Positions 42,238 to 55,600 of a stretch of DNA of 64,000 nucleotides are shown piece after piece. Location of the stretch: assembly GCA_037783415.1 (NCBI GenBank), contig JAZGTN010000164.1:1488001-1552000 (forward strand). The letters run 5' to 3'. The notes beneath the pieces were generated by a model. The model worked only from the letters and a program-made list of their open reading frames with translations, searched no databases and was not told the DNA's origin. The DNA comes from Leptasterias polaris (taxonomy: Eukaryota > Echinodermata > Asteroidea > Forcipulatida > Asteriidae). The position numbers and the translations under genes were made by a program. Numbering within the stretch: the stretch's first letter is position 1; each line of letters starts with the position of its first letter.

Positions 42238-42672
42238 GCTTACAACAGAATTCTGTTACAACTGTACAGCCCATATACAAGCTTCACAGTGTGCCATAAA
42301 TGCAGAATTCTGCACTTACAGCCCATAGAAATACGAGCTTCACAGTGTACCATAAGCGCATAATTCTGTGCACTTAAAGCCCATAGAAATACAAGCTTAG
42401 CGCAGAATTCCGCACTTACAGCCCATAGAAAGCTTAGCGCAGAATTCTGCACTACAGCCCATAGAAAGCTTAGCGCAGAATTCTGCACTTACAGCCCATA
42501 GAAAGCTTAGCGCAGAATTCTGCACTTACAGCCCCTAGAAAGCTTAGCGCAGAATTCCGCACTTACAGCCCATAGAAAGCTTAGCGCAGAATTCTGCACT
42601 TACAGCCCATAGAAAGCTTAGCGCAGAATTCTGCACTTACAGCCCCTAGAAAGCTTAGCGCAGAACAGAACA
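42238..42672. repeat. 37-bp tandem array, about ten units
   Basis: AAGCTTAGCGCAGAATTCTG then CACTTACAGCCCATAG repeats with a 36-38-bp period. Earlier units (42240-42400) are longer, with an added GCTTCACAGTGTGCCATAA segment that reappears after the last unit (42671). Confidence 0.92.
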
Positions 42673-43595
42673 AGCTTCACAGTATGCCATAAAACCTTTC
42701 ATTTGTTGAAAGATGAAATTTTCCATATTTCAACTCATGAAAGTATTCCCACCATTGCACTTATAAAGACCTTTATTGTTTGTGTTTAAAATATAAGAGC
42801 TGTGTAGTATTTTTATTTTGATTAGGCCAAGTAAAAAAAGAAACGAGTTTCTCATCTGGACTTTTTCCAAAAAAGGAGGAGGCAGGGCTCTACTATTTTT
42901 CAATTCTTAGCTATTTTTTCCAAGATGGCCGCCATGCTAAATATGGCTGGCCAAGGTATATTTATTCGCAGATATTGTGCTATTTGAGTTTACTGATGCA
43001 ATTTATGACAAAACAAATGTAAGACTCTTCACTGCAGAATCGCAGCACCATCACCTTCGACAACAGTTGCTGCCCGCTCTGAAAAAAAACCAGCAAGCTG
43101 GGTTTGGTGCCAAGACACTGATGATATATTAAGTCAGGAGAATCACACACTTTTAGCCCTCAACTAGCTAGGGACTGCACACCTGAGAATATTGAAATGA
43201 GAAAGTTGGGAATTCTTGAGGCAAAGCTGCTATTTTTGGCCTATCTAATTGGATTCAGGAGATTCAAAATATCAGAGATGCCACTCAGTTTTATCCAACA
43301 AATTTGATTTCACAGATTTTTATGTTAATTTTTTTGTTGTTGCTTTTTTCTGAATAGTAAATAGTAAATAAATGGAGGCGGCGGCCAAAAAGGAGGCGGG
43401 CGGGGACGAAAAACTCATTAGTTTTTTTAATTGGCCTTAGATTAGAGGAGTGTTTAAAAAACAAATTACTGCTTGTCCATTAGAGTACTGTCACACAAAC
43501 GACTTACTGCATTAAGTTCATGTAGTTCATGTTTTTTTTTCCTTGATCAGATGGTGTTTTAATCTAAACAGAGGATTACTGAACAACTTCTCAGA
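42673..43595. promoter_or_regulatory. Region upstream of GULP1 start (possible 5' UTR/promoter)
   Basis: No repeat array. The sequence CTAAACAG|AGG at about 43571 could be an acceptor, so the true promoter may be further upstream. Nothing decisive. Confidence 0.2.
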
Positions 43596-43626
43596 ATGAG
43601 CAAAAAAAGTGGATCAAAGCAGATGG
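43596..43626 (+). CDS. GULP1: GULP1 exon 1 (coding part)
   Basis: [10 protein letters not shown] plus G; donor GTATGT at 43627. Matches the short basic N terminus before the PTB domain in the family. Confidence 0.8.
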
Positions 43627-46600
43627 GTATGTGAACTTAGTTGTTAATTATGCTGTAATGACCATGGGCCAATTTGATAGAGCTGCTTAGAGGTTTTCTG
43701 CATGAGTTTCATTTTCATAGCGCTGCTAACTGTACATGTAAGCACAAGCTAATGCATGCTGACCTTCCGGTGCTTACTGTACGTAAATGAATGATGAAAC
43801 AATGCAAATCTATGGTGAACGCCCAAGCTGTTTGCCTAGTTTTCTTGCTAACCTGTGAATTGCACTTAACGCTTAAGCAAATTTTTGTGCTACAGTAAGC
43901 ACAAACACTTGCTTACGGTTAAGCAGTGCTATGGTATTAGGCACAAATTAGACTTGGTGTCCTAGCCATCGCATTATGAATATCAAGTTTTATCTTTACA
44001 GGGCTCGAACTTGGGGAGTAAGTCAACAAGACCACTGGGCTTGTAGCTTGAAACATTTACTGGACCAGATTTGTTTTTACATGACCAGAATTGAAACGAG
44101 AAAAATAAATAAAAAATACACAGTTTAATATTTAAACTGTATTAATTTGAACGAGCACTAAGAGAAGATTTATTTAATGTTTTGTTCGGGTAAGTATTCT
44201 TAAGTACTTGACAAAGTTTAAAAGATATTTATCAGATTAAAAGTCAAAATTTGAACATATTCCACGAGACTGCCGGATTTGTCTGGTCATGAATTTAGTG
44301 GGCCAATGCTAAAATCACTGGCCTCAGGCCTGTGGCCCAGTGTAAATTTCGAGAGATGCTCAACATCGATGTGAGCATTTTCATTAACTCTGTGCTTTCC
44401 AAGTCCATCACATTAAATGAATGGGTGTTTAAGTTGTGTAGGCAAATTCGCCAAAATACTTACCCAGGGTTTGCGGAATTGTTATAGATTTTGTAATCAA
44501 TTTTGTATTGATTTATAAAGAGTGTACTTGCACTGAAAGGATTTTGATGGAGGTTGGAATACTTTTATCTCAATTTGAAAAAGTGATTCTGCTTTTGATT
44601 TGATCCTTTTTTGATTTTGTTTATTTTTGTGTTTGATATTGAAATGTTAACGTTGCCGAACAAAATCATTTTTGACTTGAAGGAAGGAGATGGGTGCACC
44701 CTACAACAACTCTAACAAACGGCCATGTGGTGTACAATGTCAAGGTAAAATCACAAGTTAATCACTTAGCTTCTTTCTCATGTCATGATCTGACTGTTTG
44801 CCAAATTCCATGTATCATCAAATGGTGTGTCGTGGCCGAGCGGTCTAGTTCACCGGACCCAAGCTCTGGTGTTGTCAGCAGCAGAGTGCAGGTTCGAATC
44901 CTGGTCATGACACCTGTGCTCTTGAGCAAGGCACTTAACCATAATTGCTTTGTAAAAAATAAGGAAGGTGGTGCATTCTGCTTTACCAGCCAGGCTCCTT
45001 GTTGATGATACCCATGCCTACATCCTTACAGACTGTGAAGGGGGTAACCCTGTTTCAGCACCAGGAGTAGATGCAACACTTGATTTGGGTCCACAGCCCA
45101 AATCAGTTAAGTGTAGCCGTCACCTTAAAGTGGCCATCCGGCCTCTTGATGTTAGGCAATATCTCATGTATATAAAACAAAATCTTTTGAATGCACAACT
45201 CCCCAAAATATTTCCCCTTAAAAAGATCTGCCCTTTTATTAGAGTTTTGCCTTAGCTAGTCACTCAATTTACTCAGCACAAAAGATAACTAAAATTACCT
45301 GCCCCCGAATATACGGTATCATGTCAAAGTTTAGCACACAATGTTTTGCTAGTGAAGTGTCCAAAGTTTTGAAACGGTAGACTCACAGAGGCATAATGTC
45401 TTCAAATCTCGTAATATCTTTTCAACCATATTCATTTCCAAGAAGAGCACTTTTATAGCCCAAAGTGTCCAAATCCGAAGGCACTGTTCTCCTTTAATTA
45501 GGTGAGATTCATTGATCACCAAATCTCTGCTGCTGATTTTTTTTTTGTCATGTAGAAATGTAACATTTATTCAGTAGAAAAGGCTCGAACCCAGGAGTTG
45601 GACACTCAAGTTTCAGGGATTTTTTTACAAAATGCAGCTCCAGGCAATCACCTCTCTAGACAATCATTTAACAAATCATTGTTTTTTTTTTTTTTGGCCA
45701 TGGCAGCTCATCGGAAACACCGAGGTAGAAAATCCAAAAGGAGCTGAAGTGGTCAGAGAAGCTGTCCGCAAACTCAAGGTAACACCCTAGAAATATTCTG
45801 AATCAAGATATTAAATAGACAGGTACAGGGAGTACAAGAAAGCTTTGGCCATGTAGGAACTGAGCAAGACGGTAGTAGATTGCTCCGTAGCACCTTATAA
45901 ACCCTTACAAGGTGCTACATAAATGGGTCTAATAATTCAAACACAGATCTGCATAACTGACTTTAAAATAACAAGTGCTTTGAGATGCCCACTGAGCTTA
46001 CATAAAGCACAATAGAAGAACTGTGTACTTATATTAAGATCTCTGACTTTGACTTTGTCAAATGGCTTCCTCAGTTATACTATACAGGTTAGAGCAGCAA
46101 TCCAGGCGCAGCCAAAGTCATTGCTGGACAGAATCTTAAGGCCTTGGTACACTGGCAATTTTGACAGGCAAATTTAGAAGCATTCAACCACAATGCATGC
46201 AAAAGGAGCACTTTGGTAGAACAGGGCACTGTATTTACTTTCAACAAAATTATATCAAAATGGAAGTATGAATGTTTTCTTTTTTGAGAATTGCCTGGAA
46301 CTGGTTGCCTGTAAATTGCATGTTGTGACTTGGCCTTTGTAGGCCTAATCATTTCAATCCTCATACTGTAAGGAACAGCATGCCACAACCAAATAACGAC
46401 AGACTCTTTATAACAAGGTCTTGTTATGAGAGCTTGGTTTCATTATTGACATTTATTTTTAAATATTTTTGAGGTTGGTTTTTGCCTTGCATTCTTAATT
46501 TCAATTTTTCCTGGACCACACTTGGGGGGGGTTTTCTGCATGGAAAGCATTTTGTCTTTCGAGAGGAAAGGTCTGATGAATTGTTTCGTACCAATTGCGC

Positions 46601-49600
46601 ATGTGTGCCTCCTAAATTCTGGTTATGTAAATGTTCAGATTAAGATTAACTGTAACCAACTGTGTATAGCCTCATTGTATGTACATAAGTTTTCATGTTT
46701 TTTGAAAATGTTTGAATTTATTTACGCTGTAGAATGAATTATAGGTACTTGAAAACTTCAAATGAAAACTTACTTGAAAACTTGCCTAAAACTACTTTGG
46801 TGAATTCGTTTTGTTTATAATTATTTCTTTCTAAAATGGATTTGTCAAACTTGGAGCTTTATACTAATAAGGTTTGTCCAATTTCTTTTGACATCGACAC
46901 CCAAAATCTGGTATGCTTTTACTGTGTAACCTTTGACCTGTGTCTGGTGCCTAGACTTGACTGGTTAGTAAGATCATGGTTTATATTGAATGTAGTACTT
47001 GGACTTCAGACAATATACAGAGTATGCCTACAAATGTTCATATTGTGGTTCTGCATGCAGGCCATGATAGTATGACACTTGAATACATGTAGTACAGCAG
47101 TGAGTCAATGGGAACTTCATTTGAAAGCTTGGAACTGTCATAACTTCCATATGCACATATTTGGTTAAGCCTCTTGACGCAGACCTGTTTAAGAATTGTG
47201 TGAAATTGAGAAAGGAATTTTTTTCTTCTCACATCTGGCATTGGTGGCTGCAGCCTTCGGCTGTTTCTAAGGCTGTTGCTATAATGCTCTTGGCATAATT
47301 AGAGTAACCAACCTTGCGGGGTGGGGGGGGGGGGGGGGATCCCCTCCTGCTCAGAACCTTTTCCCCAACTATTGCCCCTCCACAAATGAGATTTTGTTTT
47401 AAATCCCCCAAAATGGATGATTCTTTTTATTGATCACCTTTCCCCGTAAGCTATGTCTTTGTACTCGCCTGCCCCAAAAACGAAAGTGTCTGATTATGCC
47501 ACTGATTGGTATTCTGTGCATCAATGCTTGGTACATGTGATGCGGCAATAAAGCCATAACCACTCAATCACACACAACCTGAGTCACTCCGTATAGCAAC
47601 AGTATGTTTAGACTGATCCATTCAAACTGAAGCCATCATGGTTGACATTACTTAGTCAGGGTGCCAGACTTATGTCAAAGGTCTATCCACAAGGCTTCTT
47701 ATTTGCTGTGTAATAACAGACGCTTAAATGTTTTCAGGCTTTATAATTCTTGGAAAAGAATCTTGCTTTATGTCTACCTGCTTAAACAAAATGGTGCTTG
47801 GTGGGTTTTTTGTTACTTGTGGAAATCTTGTTGGACTAAATTTTTTGCTTTTGTCTTGTATTTGTGCTGGGAAGAATAAGGTCAAATAACTCATGTCTGA
47901 ATTCTGGGTTACTTTAAAGTCTTTTAGGCTTACCCAATCATAATTTGTGTTGAATAAATAAAACAATAATAGAATATTGTTTTACTCTCAGTAATAAAAA
48001 AAAAGGGCCTAGTTTCTTGTGCCCTACCCCCTCCTGAAAACAAAAGGGTATTGTGTACTATGAATGAAACCTACAAAGTATTAAAATGGGAAAATTTGAC
48101 ACAGATTAGATTTCATATCAACTTCTTTCCTTTCACTTCCACTTGAAAACGGATCCAGCTATTTTTAATTAGCTGACAATTTCATTGATTGAAAAAAAAG
48201 GCAGCCCTTTCTGATTGATTGTTTGTGTGTGGTATTAAACTCATGTATGTACAGCTCGATACGCAAGGATCTCAGCGCAAGATTCACGTAAGTAGGACAC
48301 TGTGAATCCAACTGTGATATGAGCAAACCATGACGACTGTTCCAATTCTAAGGATTATATATCTTTACTAAAGAAAGCACATTTCATGTTCATAGTTTAA
48401 TTTGATCAAAATTAACATTAACAAATTCCATTCAGCAGATAAAATATTCACTCTTATATCTCTAGATAGAGTCTTGTTTATACTCTCTCTTTCAACATTT
48501 GTTCCATGGCATAAATCGTTGGTCGCGCCACAAACTGACGGTTGAGCTTGTAGCTCAAAAATGTTTACTGGACCAGGGGTCGATTTCACAAAGCACTAAG
48601 ACTCATCTTAAGATGAGTTATCAGTATTACCATAGTGATTTGTATTGTGACATCACTCTTTGCTAAGCAACTGCGATGGATTTGCAGTTACGATCAATCT
48701 TAACTCTTTGTGAAATCGGGCCCAGAACTGGTCCAGAATCAAAATGAGAAAAAAACTTCATGACACAGTTTTACGTTTATTTGACTGTTTTTATTTGAAA
48801 AAGCACTAAGACATGTAAAAGAAGATTGATCTCATTTGAGTTTTGGGGTGGAAAAATTTTGTTACTCAATAGAATCGAATAGTACTTACTACTTTATAAG
48901 ATTAAAAAATTCAACATAGTTTGTTTATGTTCAGGATATAATATAATACAGTTAGGTGTTATTATTCACTAATAATACAGAGTTCTTTCAACTGAAAAAC
49001 TTAAGACCGCCGAACGTGTCCAGGCATGAGTTTGCCATGTTTACTGGCCTGAAACTAAAGCTACTGGCCTCAGGCCTGCAGTCTGAGGCCTACAGTCCAG
49101 TGTAAAATTTTAACCCTAGCACCTTAGCCAAAACTCTGTATTTAGAGAGAAAATCATGGTTGAAGTTGAACCATTTTTCAAAATGCTGTTTCGGAGACTG
49201 ATTATTAGTTTTTAACAAAAACTTTAGGACCAAAATAAAGCTGACTTCTTCATTAGTACAGAAATGTAAATGTTTTCAATATTGCAACAATTTTAATGAG
49301 TTATTAATTCCTAAACGCATATGTCACTTCAATAGTTCAACAGATGCCATGATACGTCACTTCGTGGAAACACAGAAAGGCAGATCTAGTAATACGTCGG
49401 TCATGCTAATTAGTGCAATTACAAAACTATTACATCTACGTGTGAGCTCCTGAAACTTGTTGAAATTGTTAAACGGAAATAAGTAAATCAGTAATTCGTA
49501 CAACGCCGTTTTGCAAAATGTTGTGATTTTTTACCCGTGCGTCAGTTCGTGGCGCGACCGACAAAAATAATTGTCATTTTATTAGCACCATGTAGTTGGG

Positions 49601-52600
49601 GACTAACATTCAAGTTATGATTAGGACCAAGTGGGGTCTATGATTTTCCCTTTTGGGGGGGGGGGGAGTTTCAGATTTTATTTTAACAAGGCATTGATTT
49701 TGTCTGCTGATGTTCTGTTTCATTGGAACCACTTAAATGTGTGCATTAATTGTTTTTGGTCAGAGGTCAGTTGATGATTTAAGAGTGCAAGGTTTGCGCT
49801 GTTGCAAAACGAGAAATCACTGGTCTAAACCAAGGATATTAGTAGGTCTTGAAAAAGTAGCAGAATTAGATTTTCTCTTTTCTCCTTTTTAAAGGGATAG
49901 CACATCATTAATATCAAATTTTTTGAGAATGAATTATTTCCCATTCTCTAGTTTTCAATCAGCACACCATACAACCAACCTGTGAAAAGTATCATTTTAT
50001 TCAGTGGTCGTGTTTGGTGAAAATAACATGAAATTTCTTCTGCTTTCTCAGGGATTTTGAGCATGTTCATGCCAGGCTTAATTCAATTGCAGAGAGGAAT
50101 CAGAATAAGCAAAGGTGGATTATTGGGTCTTCAGTGCTATTTTTCTTGACAAGATTTTAGAGGGAAATAATTATCTGGTCTGAACTGGTCTGAACAATCA
50201 AGGTCTCAGATTGGGATCAATCAACAGGCCTGGGATTTCATCTTTAATAGGGCAGGGCCTTTTTTATTTTGCAAATGGCAAAGTGCACTTTCATTGAAAA
50301 CTCTTTTTAAGTCTATGGGAATCTTTTGAAGGGGCACCAAGGCCAAGGCCAGGACAACAGAGGCCATGGCCACCGTGCCCTATGTGTAATTCCAGGGCCC
50401 AATTCCATGGAGCTGTTTCAGCAGAAAAATATGCTTTTAAAGCAACTTTCTGCTAACCAAAAACAAGCAGGATACCAGTCACAGATAGTATATGGTATTT
50501 TGGCTGGTAACCTTATTCTGGTAAGCATAATTGTGTTGTGCTGTACTACTTTTTGTGCAAAAAGCAGCTCTATGAAACTAGGCTGTGGCCTGTTAACCAA
50601 TCATTTACTTTGTCTTTGCACACATTTATGGCAAACATTTGTATTAAAACTAAACCCACAAACAAACAATAAAAGGAAGTCTGTCTATTTGCACTTCTCA
50701 TTTGGAGTCGACCTGAGCCAAACATCACTTTCAGTTTCTTGTTTATCTCTAGAACTGTATGAAGGGGTTTATGTGTTTTTAATCAAGTGATTTCTACATT
50801 TACAGAGCTGCCAACTCTACCTGATTCTTCGAAAAATTCCCTGAAAACAAACCAATCTCCATGTTCTGATGAGTAAATTTGACAATCTTCCTGATTATGG
50901 AAACTTTTTCCCTGTTATGTTAAATGCAGTTCTAAGTATCTCTGTGATTGTTGGACACAATCTCCCTGATTGCAAGATGCAAATGTTGGCAGCTCTGCAT
51001 TTAATTGGCGGGCCTTTTTCTAAAGCTTTAAAGGGCAAAGTAAATTGCAGCTTGGTGTTAGGTGTGCTTTCAGAAATTAAAAACATCAAATTCCTTCAAA
51101 AGCAAAGATACATGTAGTTTAGGTATGATGGTATTGACCAGAAGCCATTGGGTTATGGGCTCTTTTGTGATTCAAATAAATATGTATGTTTCAATTGACC
51201 CTATTTTTTGACCTCATGGGGGCGCTTTCAATGCTTCCAACAGTTTCCTTGTATTGCGCCACAATTACAGTTTTATCTCATCTTTGTCTAGCAGTATGTT
51301 GTTTTCTTGTATCAATGGGAAAATAAAAAATCAGTTTGTTTTATTTGTTTTGCATCACATTAATTTTGTTCACATCTCCCCCTCACACGGTCAGAAATAC
51401 TGCAAATTGGCTGGTATTTTATGTTGTTTGTTTGTCTGTTTGTTTTTCTTGACAATAAGTTAACTCACTGCTGTGTGCATGTTGTATTTTACACTCTTCC
51501 TTACAACTTATTCTAAACACTACTCTAACTGTGACTCATGCCCCCTAACCACACACCCTAACCATGCTTTTAAAAATGTTGATTAAATTAAATCACTTCT
51601 TTGATCTAGTGTGTTGTAATTTAACAAATCTAACCTCTTTTTCCCCCGTTAAGGGTAGAGCCAAAACGATCTTTACAAATACTTAAAGCTGTGAAATTTG
51701 GACTATTCCATTTCATGAGGTCAAAATGGAAAAGCCGAATTTCACAGAGTGAATATATTTTGTGACAACGCAGGAACAAAATGCATTCAATATATGTTTT
51801 ATATAACTCACAAGAAGATCCTTGTCATTTGTAAATTTGTTTAACAACAAACACAATATAGACATGGCAACTTATCCACTCCACACTCTGATTCCTGTAT
51901 ACATATGTTTTAATAAATAAATAAATAAATAAATAAATAAATTCTATGAAAAAAACCCTTCTAAAGAACATGGACAATTCCATGTAAACACCATTCTTGT
52001 CCGCCGTTTGGAATCAGGACAAGAACAATTATTTTGGAACTGACGCTACAAAGTGCTTCATAATTAGCAGTTTAACCCTAATATCAGTTGTCTCCAAGCA
52101 GTGACTAGAGCGGGATTTGAACCAACGGCCTCCGGACTAACGTGCCGGCACTCTTCCAACTGAGCTATCTAGCCCTATGTTGGCGGTCTCCCTATTTTGT
52201 CAATACCTTTGTTCAAGGGGTGCCAGTCAGAAGCCATTCAACTGTAAACTGTCGTGTAGCCAGGGATCACACCCAAGTATACGATACAACCTGGGAAGCG
52301 GCGGCCAGGGGTTCACCTAAATGGCACCCTCCGAACAAAGATATTGACAAAGTAGGGAGACCGGCAACATAGGTAGGGCTAGATAGCTCAGTCGGTAGAG
52401 TGCTGGCAGGTTAATCGGGATGTCACAGGTTCAAATCCAGCTCTAGTCAGGTTTTTCTTTGTTGAACTCAAAATTATTAAAAATATGTTTCCCTTGTGGT
52501 TTATTAGTTGATATGTGAAATAAAAGTCACATCTCCTTAAGTTGATCCCTCTCCTGCCGCTTCCCATTTTGTATCGTAAACTTGGGTGTGATCCGTGGTT

Positions 52601-55600
52601 ATACGACAGTTACTGATTGAATGATTTGTGGCTGACGCCCCCGAAAAGAAAATGTTAACAAAAAAGGGAGACCGCCATCATTAGGGCTAGCTCGGTTGTT
52701 AAAGCGCTGGCACGTTAATCCGGAGGTCGCATGTTCAAATCCCACTCTAGTCAATTTGTCTTTGCTCAGCTCAACATCATTATTTGTCAATTACGACATG
52801 GCACGTGAACAAGGTATTACAACACATCCTCAAAGGCTTTGATCAATGAGTTTTTATTCATATCTAATAATAAGCATTTTTAAAGGGAGTACATTTTCTT
52901 GTACAAAAACTTGCATACAAATTTATAGTTTGTGTACCTTTTTGTAAACATTTTGTATCAACCAACTATTTATCTTCCTAATACAGTGTTTGACAAGAGG
53001 ATGGTTTAATAGTTTTACAAACCAGTGATTTACAAAGTCCACAAATAAGTAGCACAAAACTCTTATATTTTTTATTGGTGGGCAAAGATTACTGTTCATG
53101 CATGCAGTGTGGCTTATATTCACCCTAAAACGTGTCGCATAAGACTTAGACAAGTCAAAACTCAAAGTCTAAAATCAAAATCACTAGTGGAAAATTTGGA
53201 ATACTGAGATACAGAAGTCTGAAGTTTACTTTAAAAGTTTGAAAAGTTCATTGAAATTTCACACAAATTGACATGTTTTCAATTAGAGTAATGTTTTGGG
53301 GGTATTCACTAAAACCTTCATTTTTGTTTTTCATTCCAGGTCATTCCAGGTCTGCACAATTTATGTGTTATTTGTTTTTATTACAAAATGTACAAAACTC
53401 TGTTGCCGCAAGCAAAGACATTTTAATAACATCTGATAGTTTTTCTTTTTATTACCACATACGACAAGTATGGACACTTCGTTTGTACTGAGTGGCTTGA
53501 GCAGCCTTTTATTCCATGTTAACACTCTGTGATCATTTTGTCACGAATGCAACCATTTAGCCAAACTGAATTTTCAAAACTGAAAGCAACTCTTAGCAAA
53601 TCGATTTCCGGTAGTAATCCATGAATCATAATAATATATTTGCAAGAACAGTACTGATCTCCGGCAGTGTCATTTAATCCGCGAGATCTTAACATTATCA
53701 AAATTGATTTCCGGTAGTAATCCAACCCGCGAAATCTTCCACAAAAATAATCCAATTTGATTTCCGGTAGTAATCCTTAAACAAACTGATTACTTAACAG
53801 CGCAAGAAAACAAGTTAACACGAGGAATGCTCAAACAAAAGTAAAGAATATGTTGCCATGTGGAACAACTGATCTGTCTGAGGGGGGCTGCCAGGAGAAT
53901 CGGTCGTAAATCAATTGACATGGCAAAGACCAATGGGCAGTTGAACCAACTTCCGACCACCCCTGGGCAACCCGCAAGACTGTCCAGTAGCAATAAATTA
54001 TTTGAAGCTCAAAGTATTGGCCTCAAATCGATTAAATACATGTACATCCACCTTTGATAAAGACTTTAATGTTAATCAAACAGAATATATATGTTATGAT
54101 TTTTTTTTTCTTCAAATTTTTCTCTTTAACTTTAATATAAATATCAGAACTTTTGTCTTCAAAAATATACTCTTGGGTTTTTGTATCTCTGGGTTGATGA
54201 ACCATACACTATGAACAAACATGGTATTAGGGGGATATTGATTTACTTTGTAGGAAATGTTATAGACTGTGCAAGTCTCGCGCGCATTCGAACTTCCGGG
54301 ACCATAGTGGTCCCAACCATATGGAGTTTTACGTGGGCGAGATTTTGTTTCGTCAATTATTTTAGTTTAACGTAGGTTATGACCTAGAAAAGTATACATG
54401 TTGTTGGGAATGTAATACTAAGTGATAACAACATATGAAAGTAAAAACAATTCAACAATATAACGAAGAAAACCCAAGAATTAAACTTGACCTCAGCTTC
54501 CGGTTATTGCAAAAAATTAAGAATTTTGTGCTCGCCTCCGATCATAAAACTTACGTAAACGCTTGTTTTGGATGCGCAATTATAATCGCCAGATGCTGTA
54601 ATTGCAAAGCAAACCCTTTTCATTGCAGTCTATGGTTGTTGAGGCGTCAGCATCCTCTTTAAACTGCGATACGGGTCCATTTAAGACCCGTTTTACCTTC
54701 ACGAATCCGCGTAAGGGGTTTCTAAAAAGTTAACATCAAATAGGCATCCTTGTCCCAGAGTTTTAATTTGTTTTCAATAATAATATACACACTATTGTGA
54801 TTTTTTTTAAATAGCTAAACCATTTCATAAAATTGTAATGATTAATTTTTGTTGTTCAGATTTTGTCATGAGCTATAATTTAAAACAAAGATTTAATTTC
54901 AGAAATAAAAATGTTCTTCGTTTGACGTGTTTTCTCGTTCGGATACGCGCGAGACTTGCACAGTCTATTGGTGTATCCCAACATTATGCATCAAATAACG
55001 AACTGAAAATTTTGGCTCAATTGGTCATTGAAGTTACAAAAAAATAATGAAAGAAAAAGCCCAACCCTTGTTGTGTAGAGTTGTGTGATTTCAGATGCCT
55101 TAGAAAGGCTTCATGCCTGAAGGCTTCATGCCTGAAGGCTTCATGCCTGAAGGCTTCATGCCTGAAGGCTTCATGCCTGAAGGCTTCATGCCTGAAGGCT
55201 TCATGCCTGAAGGCTTTCTCAGATTCATCTTTGGGGGTGAAGAATTACCTCTTTCCCTAAAACTACATTACTTAAAAGGGTGTCATTTCTAACCATGTCT
55301 TATAATATTAACAACTCTCCAGTGCTCTTTACTTAGTAACTTTTTATAGTCATTAATTTTCAGAGTAATTATCAAAGGTATACCCTTCCTGGAATTGTGG
55401 ACACTCCTAAACTTCTGTAAAGGTAGAGGAATGGATTATCTGGGTGTTGATTTTGTGAAGGATTTTTTTTTCTTGGAGTCTACTTTTTTCTTGGGGTGGC
55501 ATGGTTGGCTTGTGCGTAAAGCGCTCGCCTCTCACCAAGGTGACCCAGGTTCGATACCCGGCCAGGGCCATATGTGAGTTGAGTTGTGCGTTGGTTCTCT

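Noticed and set aside
52376..52450. Functional tRNA-Asn gene
   Set aside because: The anticodon and acceptor stems do not pair well, it is one end of a repeat and two diverged relatives are close by, so a SINE-type sequence is more likely.
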